This document shows positions 38,002-45,638 of a stretch of 64,000 bases of DNA, one piece after another. Origin of the DNA: JAXMCI01 sp046349435 (GTDB taxonomy: Bacteria; Pseudomonadota; Alphaproteobacteria; Dongiales; Dongiaceae); the NCBI GenBank assembly GCA_046349435.1, contig JAXMCI010000013.1, positions 1-64,000 of the forward strand. Direction: 5' to 3'. Below the pieces are notes generated by a model. That model saw only the letters and a program-made list of their open reading frames with translations. It had not been told where the DNA came from and ran no database searches. Within the stretch, counting starts at the first letter, position 1. Each line of letters opens with the position of its first letter. The position numbers were made by a program, and so were the translations under genes.

Positions 38002-39150
38002 TCAGATGCCGTCGCCCGCCTCGCGCAGCATGGCGCGCGCGATGATCAGCTGCTGGATCTGGCTGGTGCCCTCGTAGAGGCGGAACAGCCGGACGTCGCG
38101 GTAGAAGCGCTCCACCGGATAGTCGGCGACGTAGCCGGCGCCGCCGAAGATCTGCACCGCGCGGTCGGCGACGCGCCCGACCATCTCGCTGGCGAACAGC
38201 TTGCAGCACGCCGCCGGCGTGGCGATCGGCTCGCCCCGGTCGCCGCGCCCCGCCCCGTCGAGCACCATGCAGCGCGCGGCATAGGCTTCCGTCCGGCTGT
38301 CGGCCAGCATCGCCTGGACCAGCTGGAACTCGCCGATCGCCTGGCCGAACTGCTTCCTCTGCCGGGCATAGCCGACGCTCTCGGCGATCAGCCGCTCGGC
38401 GATCCCGACGCAGACCGCCGCGATGTGCAGCCGGCCGCGATCGAGCACCTTCATCGCGGTCCGGAAGCCCTCGCCCTCGACGCCGCCGAGCAGCGCCGAC
38501 GCCGGCACCCGGCAGTCGGCGAGGACGACGTCGGCGACCGGAGCGCCCTGCTGGCCCATCTTGCGGTAGGGCGGCCCGATGCTGAGCCCGGGCAGCCCGG
38601 CCTCGACCAGGAAGGCGGAGATGCCGCCGGCGCCGGGCCCGCCGGTGCGCGCCATGACGGTGAAGAGCCCGGCCCGCGGCGCGTTGGTGATGAAGCGCTT
38701 GGTGCCGTTCAGCACGTAGTGATCGCCGTCGCGCCGCGCTGTCGTGCGCAGGCTGGCCGCGTCCGAGCCGGCCTCCGGCTCGGTCAGGCAGAACGAGCCG
38801 ACGACCTCGCCCGAGGCCAGCCGCGGCAGCCAGGCGCGCTTCTGCGCCTCGGTGCCGCCGATGACGATGCCCTGCGAGCCGATCCCGACATTGGTGCCGA
38901 ACAGCGAGCGGAAGGCCGGCGCGGTGCGGCCGAGCTCGAAGGCGATGCGCATCTCCGCGAGGAGCCCGAGGCCGAGCCCGCCATACTCGACCGGCGCGGA
39001 GAGGCCGAACAGGCCGAGCGCCCGCATCTCCTCGACGAGCCCGGGCGGGACGCGGTCGGTCTCGGCCACCTCGCGCTCGAGCGGCACCAGCCGCTCGCGC
39101 ACGAAGCGCCGTACCGCCTCGACCAGCGCCTCAACGCTCTCCGCATCCAT
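38002..39150 (-). CDS. Acyl-CoA dehydrogenase
   Basis: A protein of 382 residues with family motifs FCLTEPEAGSDAASL, GTKRFITNA, QRKQFGQAIGEFQ, QIFGGAGY and LYEGTSQIQQLIIAR, the Glu in the last (about residue 360) being in a usual position for the catalytic base or close to it. It oxidises an acyl-CoA to the enoyl-CoA using FAD. The ATG at 39150 is chosen because the predicted transcription start (about 39173) is downstream of the other candidate at 39177. It is monocistronic, with its own IclR-type operator. The chain specificity is unknown; short branched acyl-CoAs would fit an aminotransferase-led pathway. Confidence 0.92.
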   Translation of the reverse strand: MDAESVEALVEAVRRFVRERLVPLEREVAETDRVPPGLVEEMRALGLFGLSAPVEYGGLGLGLLAEMRIAFELGRTAPAFRSLFGTNVGIGSQGIVIGGTEAQKRAWLPRLASGEVVGSFCLTEPEAGSDAASLRTTARRDGDHYVLNGTKRFITNAPRAGLFTVMARTGGPGAGGISAFLVEAGLPGLSIGPPYRKMGQQGAPVADVVLADCRVPASALLGGVEGEGFRTAMKVLDRGRLHIAAVCVGIAERLIAESVGYARQRKQFGQAIGEFQLVQAMLADSRTEAYAARCMVLDGAGRGDRGEPIATPAACCKLFASEMVGRVADRAVQIFGGAGYVADYPVERFYRDVRLFRLYEGTSQIQQLIIARAMLREAGDGI

Positions 39151-39179
39151 CGCCGCGCTCCCCGCCTCGCCGCGCATCG

Positions 39180-39207
39180 ACGATACAGCAGGGTCGATCG
39201 CTGTCAA
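39180..39207 (-). promoter_or_regulatory. Promoter of the acyl-CoA dehydrogenase gene
   Basis: TTGACA (39207-39202), 16 bp, TATCGT (39185-39180) on the minus strand, the same boxes and spacing as the importer promoter at 37757-37730. Some flanking bases are also shared, which suggests that one promoter was copied from the other. Confidence 0.75.
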
Positions 39208-39211
39208 ATCT

Positions 39212-39238
39212 GCGGAACGCACTTTCGCATCGCGAAAA
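39212..39238. promoter_or_regulatory. IclR-type operator 3
   Basis: GCGGAAC-GCA-CTTTCGC-ATC-GCGAAAA on the plus strand, 4 bp beyond the -35 box. The outer parts match operator 2 while the middle differs (TGTCG against CGCAC), so half-sites are conserved and the spacer is not. Confidence 0.75.
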
Positions 39239-39244
39239 AGGTCT

Positions 39245-39414
39245 CACGCGGAGGCGCGGAGCCGCGGAGGGAGTCTCCGGCAAGCGTCGAAGATCCCCTT
39301 CGTGGCTATCGCGCCTTCACGTGAGAAATATTGATTCACGCGAAGGCGCGAAAGCGCGAAGGGGAGCCGGCGATGCCGCAGGCGCGCCCTCCGCGTCCTC
39401 CGCGCCTCCGCGTG
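39245..39414. repeat. 170-bp element with 16-bp perfect terminal inverted repeats and an inner hairpin
   Basis: CACGCGGAGGCGCGGA (39245-39260) is repeated exactly in inverted orientation at 39399-39414. Inside, CGCGCCTTCACGTG (39310-39323) and CACGCGAAGGCGCG (39337-39350) form a second stem with one mismatch around an AT-rich loop (AGAAATATTGATT). There is no open frame of note. This looks like a MITE/REP-type non-coding mobile repeat. It fills most of the space between the acyl-CoA dehydrogenase promoter and the pirin gene. Confidence 0.65.
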
Positions 39415-39460
39415 CCATTTCCCTTTCTCTCCGGCGCACCGGCGCCGGAGGTGCGACAGC

Positions 39461-40168
39461 TCAGGCGGCGGTGTCGACGAGCACCACCTCGGCATCCTCG
39501 GTGGCGGTCACCACCACCTCCGTCTCGTCGCGGATCGCCGCGCCGTCCCGGGCACCGACCTCGGCGCCGTTCACGCTGACGGTGCCGGCCGCCGGCACGA
39601 GGTAGGCGGTGCGGCCCGGCGCCAGGCGCCAGCGCGCGGACTGGCCGGCCTTCAGCGTGGCCGCAACCACCGCGCCGTCGGCGTGGATCGGCAGCGCAGC
39701 GCTGCCGGCGTCGGCCGGGCGGCCCGAGGCGAGCACCTCGAAGCCGGCCTCGCGCGCCGCCTTGGGGAACTGCCTGGCGCCCCAGCGCGGCTCGACGCCG
39801 AGCCGGTCGGGGATGATCCAGATCTGGAAGATCCGCGTCGTGCCCGGCTCGCGATTGTGCTCGGAATGCACCACGCCGGTGCCGGCCGACATGATCTGCA
39901 CGTCGCCCGCCTCGGTGCGGCCCTCGTTGCCCATGCTGTCGCGATGGGTGATCGCGCCGTCGCGGACATAGGTGACGATCTCCATGTCGCGATGCGGATG
40001 GGCGCCGAAGCCGGTGCCCGCCGCGATCTCGTCGTCGTTCCAGACGCGCAGCCGGCCCCAGCCCATGCGAGCGGGGTCGTGATAGCCGGCGAAGGAGAAA
40101 TGATGGCGGGCCTTGAGCCAGCCATGGTCGGCACCGCCGAGGCTGGCGAAGGGACGGACCTCGATCAT
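39461..40168 (-). CDS. Pirin family protein
   Basis: A protein of 235 residues with the pirin cupin motif: HPHRDMEIVTYVRDGAITHRD and later GVVHSEHN, which supply the metal-binding His residues. Pirins include quercetin 2,3-dioxygenase-like enzymes and redox-sensing proteins. The start at 40168 (MIEVRPF) fits the family. It is divergent from an HxlR regulator, with a shared repeat region, a common pairing in which the HxlR protein represses the pirin gene. Confidence 0.92.
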   Translation of the reverse strand: MIEVRPFASLGGADHGWLKARHHFSFAGYHDPARMGWGRLRVWNDDEIAAGTGFGAHPHRDMEIVTYVRDGAITHRDSMGNEGRTEAGDVQIMSAGTGVVHSEHNREPGTTRIFQIWIIPDRLGVEPRWGARQFPKAAREAGFEVLASGRPADAGSAALPIHADGAVVAATLKAGQSARWRLAPGRTAYLVPAAGTVSVNGAEVGARDGAAIRDETEVVVTATEDAEVVLVDTAA

Positions 40169-40288
40169 GTCGATGCTCCTGAAAGAGGAACGACCCGGGC
40201 CAGCCGCCTGGCCCGGGTCGCCGCAAGCCGGGGAAATGGGGTGGCGATGGCGCGGCGGCAAGCCCTCACTTGCATGATGAAAGCCATG

Positions 40289-40320
40289 TCACTATCTTGG
40301 TGAAAGTCACTGGCCGGTGA
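40289..40320. promoter_or_regulatory. Paired TCAC/GTGA repeats between pirin and hxlR
   Basis: TCAC-N7-GTGA (40289-40303) and TCAC-N6-GTGA (40307-40320) stand next to each other just before the hxlR ATG at 40324. They also form direct repeats of GTCACT 18 bp apart. This is a probable HxlR binding region. Confidence 0.45.
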
Positions 40321-40323
40321 GAC

Positions 40324-40845
40324 ATGCGACGCAAGAGCTTCGGCAAGATGGCCTGCCCGATCGCCCGCAGCCTGGAACGCGTCGGCGAGTGGTGGAGCAT
40401 GCTGATCCTGCGCGACGCCTTCACCGGTCTCACGCGCTTCGAGCAGTTCCAGAAGAGCCTCGGCATCGCGCCCAACATGCTGACCCGCCGGCTGACGGCG
40501 CTGGTCGAGGCCGGCCTGCTGGAGCGCCGGCCCTACAGCACGCACCCGCCGCGCCACGACTATCTGCTGACCGACCGCGGCCGCGATTTCTGGCCCGTGC
40601 TGGTGTCGCTGCTCGCCTTCGGCAACCGTCACTTCGCCCCGGACGGCGAGAGCGTCGTCATCGTCGACGCCGCGACCGGCGCGCCCGCCGAGCCGGTGCT
40701 GGTCGACCGCCGCTCCGGCCGGGCGATCGCCGAGCCGGAGTTCCGGGCCGCCGCCGGCCCGGCTGCGAGCCCGGCGGTGCGGCTGAAGTACGGGGTCGCG
40801 TCCCGGGCGCCGCGCGCGGGCGAGAGGACCCGGGCGCGGCAATGA
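40324..40845 (+). CDS. HxlR family transcriptional regulator
   Basis: A protein of 173 residues: MRRKSFGKMACPIARSLERVGEWWSMLILRDAF is the HxlR opening, with a Cys at position 11 that in relatives senses thiol-reactive compounds. A winged helix follows (RFEQFQKSLGIAPNMLTRRL, YLLTDRGRDFWPVL). The C-terminal 60 residues are longer than usual. It is divergent from pirin and overlaps the MATE gene by 4 bp, so it probably controls both. Confidence 0.92.
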   Translation: MRRKSFGKMACPIARSLERVGEWWSMLILRDAFTGLTRFEQFQKSLGIAPNMLTRRLTALVEAGLLERRPYSTHPPRHDYLLTDRGRDFWPVLVSLLAFGNRHFAPDGESVVIVDAATGAPAEPVLVDRRSGRAIAEPEFRAAAGPAASPAVRLKYGVASRAPRAGERTRARQ

Positions 40846-42233
40846 CCACGCTCCTCGCCGCCCCCGCCGCTCCGGCGCCGCCGGCGGTGGCGGTCAGCCC
40901 GCGGACCCGGCTGCTGCTGGACGGCCCGATCCTGCCGACCCTGCTGCGGCTCGCCTGGCCGAACCTGCTGGTCATGCTGGCGCAGGCCTCGACCGGGCTG
41001 ATCGAGACCTGGTGGGTGTCCCATCTCGGCACCGATGCGCTGGCCGGCATGGCGCTGGTCTTCCCCGGCTACATGCTGATGGGCATGCTGTCGGCGGGCG
41101 CGATCGGCGGCGGCATCGCCTCGGCGGTGGCGCGCACGCTGGGCGGCGGCCGCCGCGCCGAGGCGGACGCGCTGGTGCTGCATGCGGTGCTGATCAACCT
41201 GGCGCTCGGGCTCGCCACATCGGCGCTGTTCCTGCTGTTCGGCCGGACGCTCTATGCCGCGATGGGCGGCGAGGGCCGCTCGCTCGAGGCGGCGCTGCGC
41301 TACTCCGACGTGGTCTTCGCCGGCAACACGCTGGGCTGGGTGATGAACGCGTTCGCCAGCGTGCTGCGCGGCAGCGGCAACATGCTGGTGCCCTCGCTGG
41401 CGATCTGCCTCGGCGTCGCGCTGCTGATCCCGCTCTCGCCGCTGCTGATCTTCGGGCTCAGCCCGTTCCCGGCCCTCGGGGTCGCCGGCGGCGGCGTCGC
41501 GGTGGTCTTCACCTCGGCGCTGACGCTGGCCGTGCTCGCCTGGTACGTGCTGTCCGGCCGCGCCATCGTCCGGCTGCGTGTCGTGCGGCTCGCCTGGCGC
41601 CATTTCGCGGAGATCCTGCGGGTCGGCGCGGTGGGCGCGGTCAGCACGCTGCAGACGACGCTGACCGTCGCGCTGACCACCGCGCTGGTCGGGCGCGCCG
41701 GCGGCCCCGATGCGGTCGCCGGCTACGGCACCGGGGCGCGGCTCGAATACCTGCTGATCCCGCTGGTCTTCGGGCTGGGCGCCCCGATGGTGGCGATGGT
41801 GGGCACCAACATCGGCGCCGGCCAGGGCCGGCGCGCGCTGCGCATCGCCTTCACCGGCGGCGCGCTCGCCTTCGCCGTCACCGAGGCGATCGGCATCGCC
41901 GCGGCGCTCTGGCCGCAGGCCTGGCTGACCCTGTTCGGCAGCAGCCCGGCGATGCTCGCGACCGGCGCCGCCTATCTGCGCCACGTCGCGCCGGCCTATG
42001 GCTTCCTCGGCCTCGGCCTGTCGCTCTATTTCGCCGCGCAGGGCGCGGGACGGCTCGGCTGGCCGCTGCTCGCCGGCTTCGTGCGGCTGGTCCTGGCCGT
42101 CGGCGGCGGCTGGACGGTGGTCGCCCTCACCGGCTCGCTCGGCTGGGCCTTCGCCAGCCTCGGCCTGGCGCTGGTCGCCTATGCTGCGGTGCTGAGCCTG
42201 GCGGTCGGCGCGGGCCTGGTGCTCCGCCGCTAG
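40842..42233 (+). CDS. MATE family efflux transporter
   Basis: A protein of 463 residues with about twelve membrane helices in two related halves; the start of the MATE fold is visible in LAWPNLLVMLAQASTGLIETWWVSHLG, with VLRGSGNMLVP and VGTNIGAGQGRRA further on. It should export cationic or aromatic compounds using a Na+ or H+ gradient. Its ATG overlaps the hxlR stop (ATGA). Its 3' end overlaps that of the convergent threonine synthase-like gene by 4 bp. Confidence 0.93.
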   Translation: MTTLLAAPAAPAPPAVAVSPRTRLLLDGPILPTLLRLAWPNLLVMLAQASTGLIETWWVSHLGTDALAGMALVFPGYMLMGMLSAGAIGGGIASAVARTLGGGRRAEADALVLHAVLINLALGLATSALFLLFGRTLYAAMGGEGRSLEAALRYSDVVFAGNTLGWVMNAFASVLRGSGNMLVPSLAICLGVALLIPLSPLLIFGLSPFPALGVAGGGVAVVFTSALTLAVLAWYVLSGRAIVRLRVVRLAWRHFAEILRVGAVGAVSTLQTTLTVALTTALVGRAGGPDAVAGYGTGARLEYLLIPLVFGLGAPMVAMVGTNIGAGQGRRALRIAFTGGALAFAVTEAIGIAAALWPQAWLTLFGSSPAMLATGAAYLRHVAPAYGFLGLGLSLYFAAQGAGRLGWPLLAGFVRLVLAVGGGWTVVALTGSLGWAFASLGLALVAYAAVLSLAVGAGLVLRR

Positions 42234-43435
42234 CCCTGCAGCAGTCCTGGCAGCTCGTCGAGCGCGCGGCGCTCGATGGCGAGCGGCCGGCGCGGCAGCA
42301 GCGCGAAGGTCTCGCGGAAGCCGGAGCCGCAGAGCAGCGCCACCACGGTCTCGGACCGGCTGATCACGCCATCGTCGACCAGCCGCTCGAGCGCCGGCAG
42401 CACGACGCCCGAGGAGGGCTCGGCGTAGAGGCCGTCGCTGCGGGCCAGGCGCAGCGCGCCGTCGATCGCGTCGGACTCGCCGACCGCCAGCACCACGCCG
42501 TCCGACTCGCGGATCGCCGCCAGCGCCTCCGGCCCGTCGGGCGGATGGCCGTGCGCCAGCTTGGTCAGCAGGGTCGGCGGGTCGGCCGACGGCAGGGCGT
42601 AGAACGGGCCGGCCTCCGTGATCCCCGCCCGCCAGGCGACCGCCAGGTTGTCGTGCGTGTCCGGGACCACGGCGGCGAGCCGCGGCCCGCGCGCGATGAC
42701 GCCGAGCCGGACCAGGTCGGCGAAGCCGCGGTGGATGGCGGCGATGGTCGAGCCGCCGCCGACCGGCACCACCATCCAGTCGGGCGCCCGGCCGAGCTGC
42801 TCGACGACCTCGTAGGCGATCGTCTTGGCGCCCTCGGCCTGCCAGGGGTTGGAGCTGCGCGTGGTCGAGGCGACCGCCAGCCCGGGGCGGCCGGCGAGCG
42901 CGCCCACCGCCGCGATCAGCGGGTCGATCTCGGCATCGACCTCGATCAGCCGCGAGCCCAGCGCCTGCACCGGATAGATCCGCTCCGGCGGCGCGCCGCG
43001 CGCCATCACGGTGATGCTGGCCAGCCCGGCCCGCGCCGCATAGGCCGCGTTGGCGATGCCGGTCGAGCCGGCGGACACCACCACCGAGGTGGTGGCGCCC
43101 TGGGCGCGGGCGACGCTGAGCGCGATCGCCAGCGCGCGGTCCTTGTGCGAGCCGGTCGGGTTGCGCGCCTCGTCCTTGAGGAACAGCGCAGGCCCGAGCG
43201 CGAGCCGCGAGCGCAGCAGCGGCGTGCCGCCCTCGCCCAGGCTCACCGCCTGCGCCGGATCGGCCAGCGGCAGCAGCCGCCAGAAGCGCCACAGCGAGCC
43301 GGCGAACCGGGCGTCCCAGTCCGCCTTGGTCGCGGCATAGCGGAAGCCCAGCGGCCCGCCGCAGCCCGGGCAGGCGACGGCGCGCGGCGCGGCCGGGGCG
43401 GCGCCGCAGGAGAGGCAGTGGGTGGCGACATGCAT
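42230..43435 (-). CDS. Threonine synthase-like PLP-dependent enzyme
   Basis: A protein of 401 residues, fold-type II PLP enzyme. An N-terminal zinc-ribbon-like part has C7, C10, C22 and C25. The PLP lysine is Lys98 in NPTGSHKDRA, followed by SAGSTGIANAAYAARAG, VPVGGGST and LCGSGF. This is like threonine synthases, but related proteins act as threonine/diaminopropionate ammonia-lyases or unknown. No other threonine-pathway gene is nearby, so a catabolic or specialised role is quite possible. It is divergent from the GntR-led operon. Confidence 0.85.
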   Translation of the reverse strand: MHVATHCLSCGAAPAAPRAVACPGCGGPLGFRYAATKADWDARFAGSLWRFWRLLPLADPAQAVSLGEGGTPLLRSRLALGPALFLKDEARNPTGSHKDRALAIALSVARAQGATTSVVVSAGSTGIANAAYAARAGLASITVMARGAPPERIYPVQALGSRLIEVDAEIDPLIAAVGALAGRPGLAVASTTRSSNPWQAEGAKTIAYEVVEQLGRAPDWMVVPVGGGSTIAAIHRGFADLVRLGVIARGPRLAAVVPDTHDNLAVAWRAGITEAGPFYALPSADPPTLLTKLAHGHPPDGPEALAAIRESDGVVLAVGESDAIDGALRLARSDGLYAEPSSGVVLPALERLVDDGVISRSETVVALLCGSGFRETFALLPRRPLAIERRALDELPGLLQG

Positions 43436-43463
43436 GGCGGGCGTTCCCGGCGGTGTTCGGCGC

Positions 43464-43501
43464 TTGACGGGGTTCTAGCAAAAGATAATCTGATTGTCAG
43501 A
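43464..43501 (+). promoter_or_regulatory. Promoter with overlapping GntR-type operator
   Basis: TTGACG (43464-43469), 16 bp, TAATCT (43486-43491). TCTGA-TTG-TCAGA, a perfect 5-3-5 palindrome, covers 43489-43501, and inside it TTGTCAGACAT fits the FadR-subfamily consensus TNGTNNNACNA except the last base. A bound regulator would cover the -10 box, so autorepression is expected. Confidence 0.6.
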
Positions 43502-43523
43502 CATTTCACGCCGCGAGGCTCCC

Positions 43524-44327
43524 GTGGTCGCGACGCCCCTGTCGAGCGAGATCGAGCTCACGCCGGTGGTCAAGGTCACCACCGCGCAGGCGGTGGCGCG
43601 CAAGCTGCTCGACATGATCCGGGACGGCGTGCTGAAGCCGGGCGACCAGCTGCCGACGGAGAAGGAGCTGATCGAGCGGCTGGGCGTCGGCCGCTCGACC
43701 GTCCGCGAGGCGCTGCAGATCCTCGCCACCATCAACATCGTCGAGGCCACCGCCGGCGCCGGCACGTTCGTCAGGGCGCCGACGCCGGCCGGGCTGTTCC
43801 GCCCCGACCTGATGGGCGTGCTGATCGGCAACCGGATGGCGATGGAGCTGCTCGAGGCGCGCGAGATGATCGAGCCGCATTGCGTGCGGCTGGCGGCGCT
43901 GCGCGGCACCGAGGAGGATTACGCCCGCATCGACCGGCTGCTCGACGCCCACGAGGCGGCGCACCGCCAGGGGCGGCCGGCGAGCGAGCTGGCCGCCCGC
44001 TTCCACGTCATGCTGGCCGAGGCCTCGCACAACCGCGTCGCCGTCACCTTCATGACCTCGATCCTCGAGACGCTGATGCAGCGCGGCCGCAAGCTCGACG
44101 CGGTCCCCGGCTACCAGCGCCGCGAGATCGACGAGCACCGCGCCATCCTCGCGGTGGTCCGCAGCCGCGATCCCGACCGCGCCGCCCAGGCGATCCTGCG
44201 GCACATCGTGGAATCCGCCGCGACCTACGACACCGAGGCTCCGGCCGGGGCGCGTCCACCGGCCCCCAGGCAGGGGAAGCCCAGGACGGACACAGGGACG
44301 ACCAGGCAACCGAAGGGAGAGCGATAG
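43524..44327 (+). CDS. GntR family regulator, FadR/FCD subfamily
   Basis: A protein of 267 residues from GTG 43524, which has GAGG 5 bases upstream. A TTG at 43494 would lie inside the operator and upstream of the expected transcription start, so I reject it. The N-terminal winged helix (LPTEKELIERLGVGRSTVREALQILA) is followed by an FCD effector domain with REMIEPHCVRLAA and the metal-binding His residues in HVMLAEASHN and RHIVESA. It is first gene of the sugar-type ABC operon and probably represses it until a small carboxylate or sugar acid is bound. Confidence 0.92.
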   Translation: MVATPLSSEIELTPVVKVTTAQAVARKLLDMIRDGVLKPGDQLPTEKELIERLGVGRSTVREALQILATINIVEATAGAGTFVRAPTPAGLFRPDLMGVLIGNRMAMELLEAREMIEPHCVRLAALRGTEEDYARIDRLLDAHEAAHRQGRPASELAARFHVMLAEASHNRVAVTFMTSILETLMQRGRKLDAVPGYQRREIDEHRAILAVVRSRDPDRAAQAILRHIVESAATYDTEAPAGARPPAPRQGKPRTDTGTTRQPKGER

Positions 44328-45602
44328 ATGAGACTGAAACTGCTCGATCGCGCGGCTCGGCTCGGCGCCGCGACCGCGCTGGCGGTGATGGCCGGCCTCT
44401 CGGCCGCCGCCGCCGGGGAGATCACCTTCACCGTCATGGAATCCGGCACCTACGACAAGGCGGCCAAGGAGATCGCCGACGCCTTCAAGGCGAAGACCGG
44501 CAACACGGTGAAGATCGCCGCCTTCCCCTGGGCGGTGCTGCGGCAGAACAACACCACCGACCTGATCTCCGGCACCGGCCAGTACCAGGTGATGAGCGGC
44601 GGCTACTACCTGGCCGACGTCTATCCCTACTTCCAGCCGCTGACCCAGCTGATCAAGAAGGACGACTATGCCAAGGGCATGATCCCCGGGCTGATGCAGC
44701 CCGGCCACTCCGAATATGTCGGCGACGACCAGATCGGCATCCCCTACGGCATCGACGCCTTCGGGCTGATCGTCAACAACGAGATGCTGGCCAAGGCCGG
44801 GGTGAAGCCCGACTTCGCCGACTGGGGCCAGGTCGCGGCCGCCTGCGCCACCATCGAGGCGAAGCTGCCCGGCATCGGCTGCTTCAGCCACTCCACGGGC
44901 AATCCCGAGCAGATCGGCGCCTTCTTCTTCTCGGGCTATGACGGCCCCTTCCTCGACAAGGACGGCAAGTACCAGCTCGACGCGGCCAAGGCGACCGCCG
45001 CGGCGGAGAGCATCACGGCGCTCTGGAAGCACCTGCCGAAGAACGCCACGGCGCTCTCCTTCGACGAGGCGCACCAGCTCTTCAAGGACGGCAAGGTCGC
45101 CATGCTGGTGACCTGGCCGAGCTTCGTCACCAACGCGCTCGACGCCGACGGCTCGCCGGTCAAGGGCAAGTGGGGCATGGTGAAGTTCCCCGGCCAGGGC
45201 TTCCCCTGGCTGTCGCTGTGGCAGATCTTCGTGCCCAAGACGACCAAGGACGTCGACCTCGCCTGGGCCTGGATCAAGGCCTTCGCCGGGCCGGAGAACG
45301 CCCGGAAGAACCTGGTCGAGCACAATATCGGCTCGGTCTGGCTGGCGGTCTATGACGACCCCGAGCTGAAGGCGGCCCGGGCGCATTTCTGGCCCGCCCT
45401 GCTCGACGGCTTCGCCCGCGCGAAGAACCCGCCGCTCTCGGGCGAGGCGCAGGACTTCCTCACCAACACGCTGCAGGACGTCGCCAACGGGCGTGTCTCC
45501 GCCGCCGACGGCATCAAGGCGGTGAACGAAAAGTGGGCCACCATCCCGGTGCCGCCGGCGCTCGCCACCGCCGCCAAGGGCTCCGGGCTGCAGGCGCAGT
45601 GA
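44328..45602 (+). CDS. ABC transporter substrate-binding protein, family 1 (sugar type)
   Basis: A protein of 424 residues with a signal peptide (about 1-28, ending SAAAA) and an extracellular solute-binding fold of the maltose-binding type (FTVMESGTYDKAAKEIADAFKAK, GIPYGIDAFGLIVNNEML). It starts directly after the GntR stop, with GGGAGAG before its ATG. A short hairpin (CGGCGG/CCGCCG, 45603-45618) follows its stop before the permease gene, probably reducing downstream expression relative to the binding protein. The ligand is unknown. Confidence 0.93.
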   Translation: MRLKLLDRAARLGAATALAVMAGLSAAAAGEITFTVMESGTYDKAAKEIADAFKAKTGNTVKIAAFPWAVLRQNNTTDLISGTGQYQVMSGGYYLADVYPYFQPLTQLIKKDDYAKGMIPGLMQPGHSEYVGDDQIGIPYGIDAFGLIVNNEMLAKAGVKPDFADWGQVAAACATIEAKLPGIGCFSHSTGNPEQIGAFFFSGYDGPFLDKDGKYQLDAAKATAAAESITALWKHLPKNATALSFDEAHQLFKDGKVAMLVTWPSFVTNALDADGSPVKGKWGMVKFPGQGFPWLSLWQIFVPKTTKDVDLAWAWIKAFAGPENARKNLVEHNIGSVWLAVYDDPELKAARAHFWPALLDGFARAKNPPLSGEAQDFLTNTLQDVANGRVSAADGIKAVNEKWATIPVPPALATAAKGSGLQAQ

Positions 45603-45638
45603 CGGCGGAAGTCCGCCGCAGACGCGGGCCGCCGGCCG

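Noticed and set aside
39177..39222. Longer starts for the acyl-CoA dehydrogenase
   Set aside because: They would overlap or precede the predicted -10 box, while the ATG at 39150 has a ribosome site and follows the promoter.
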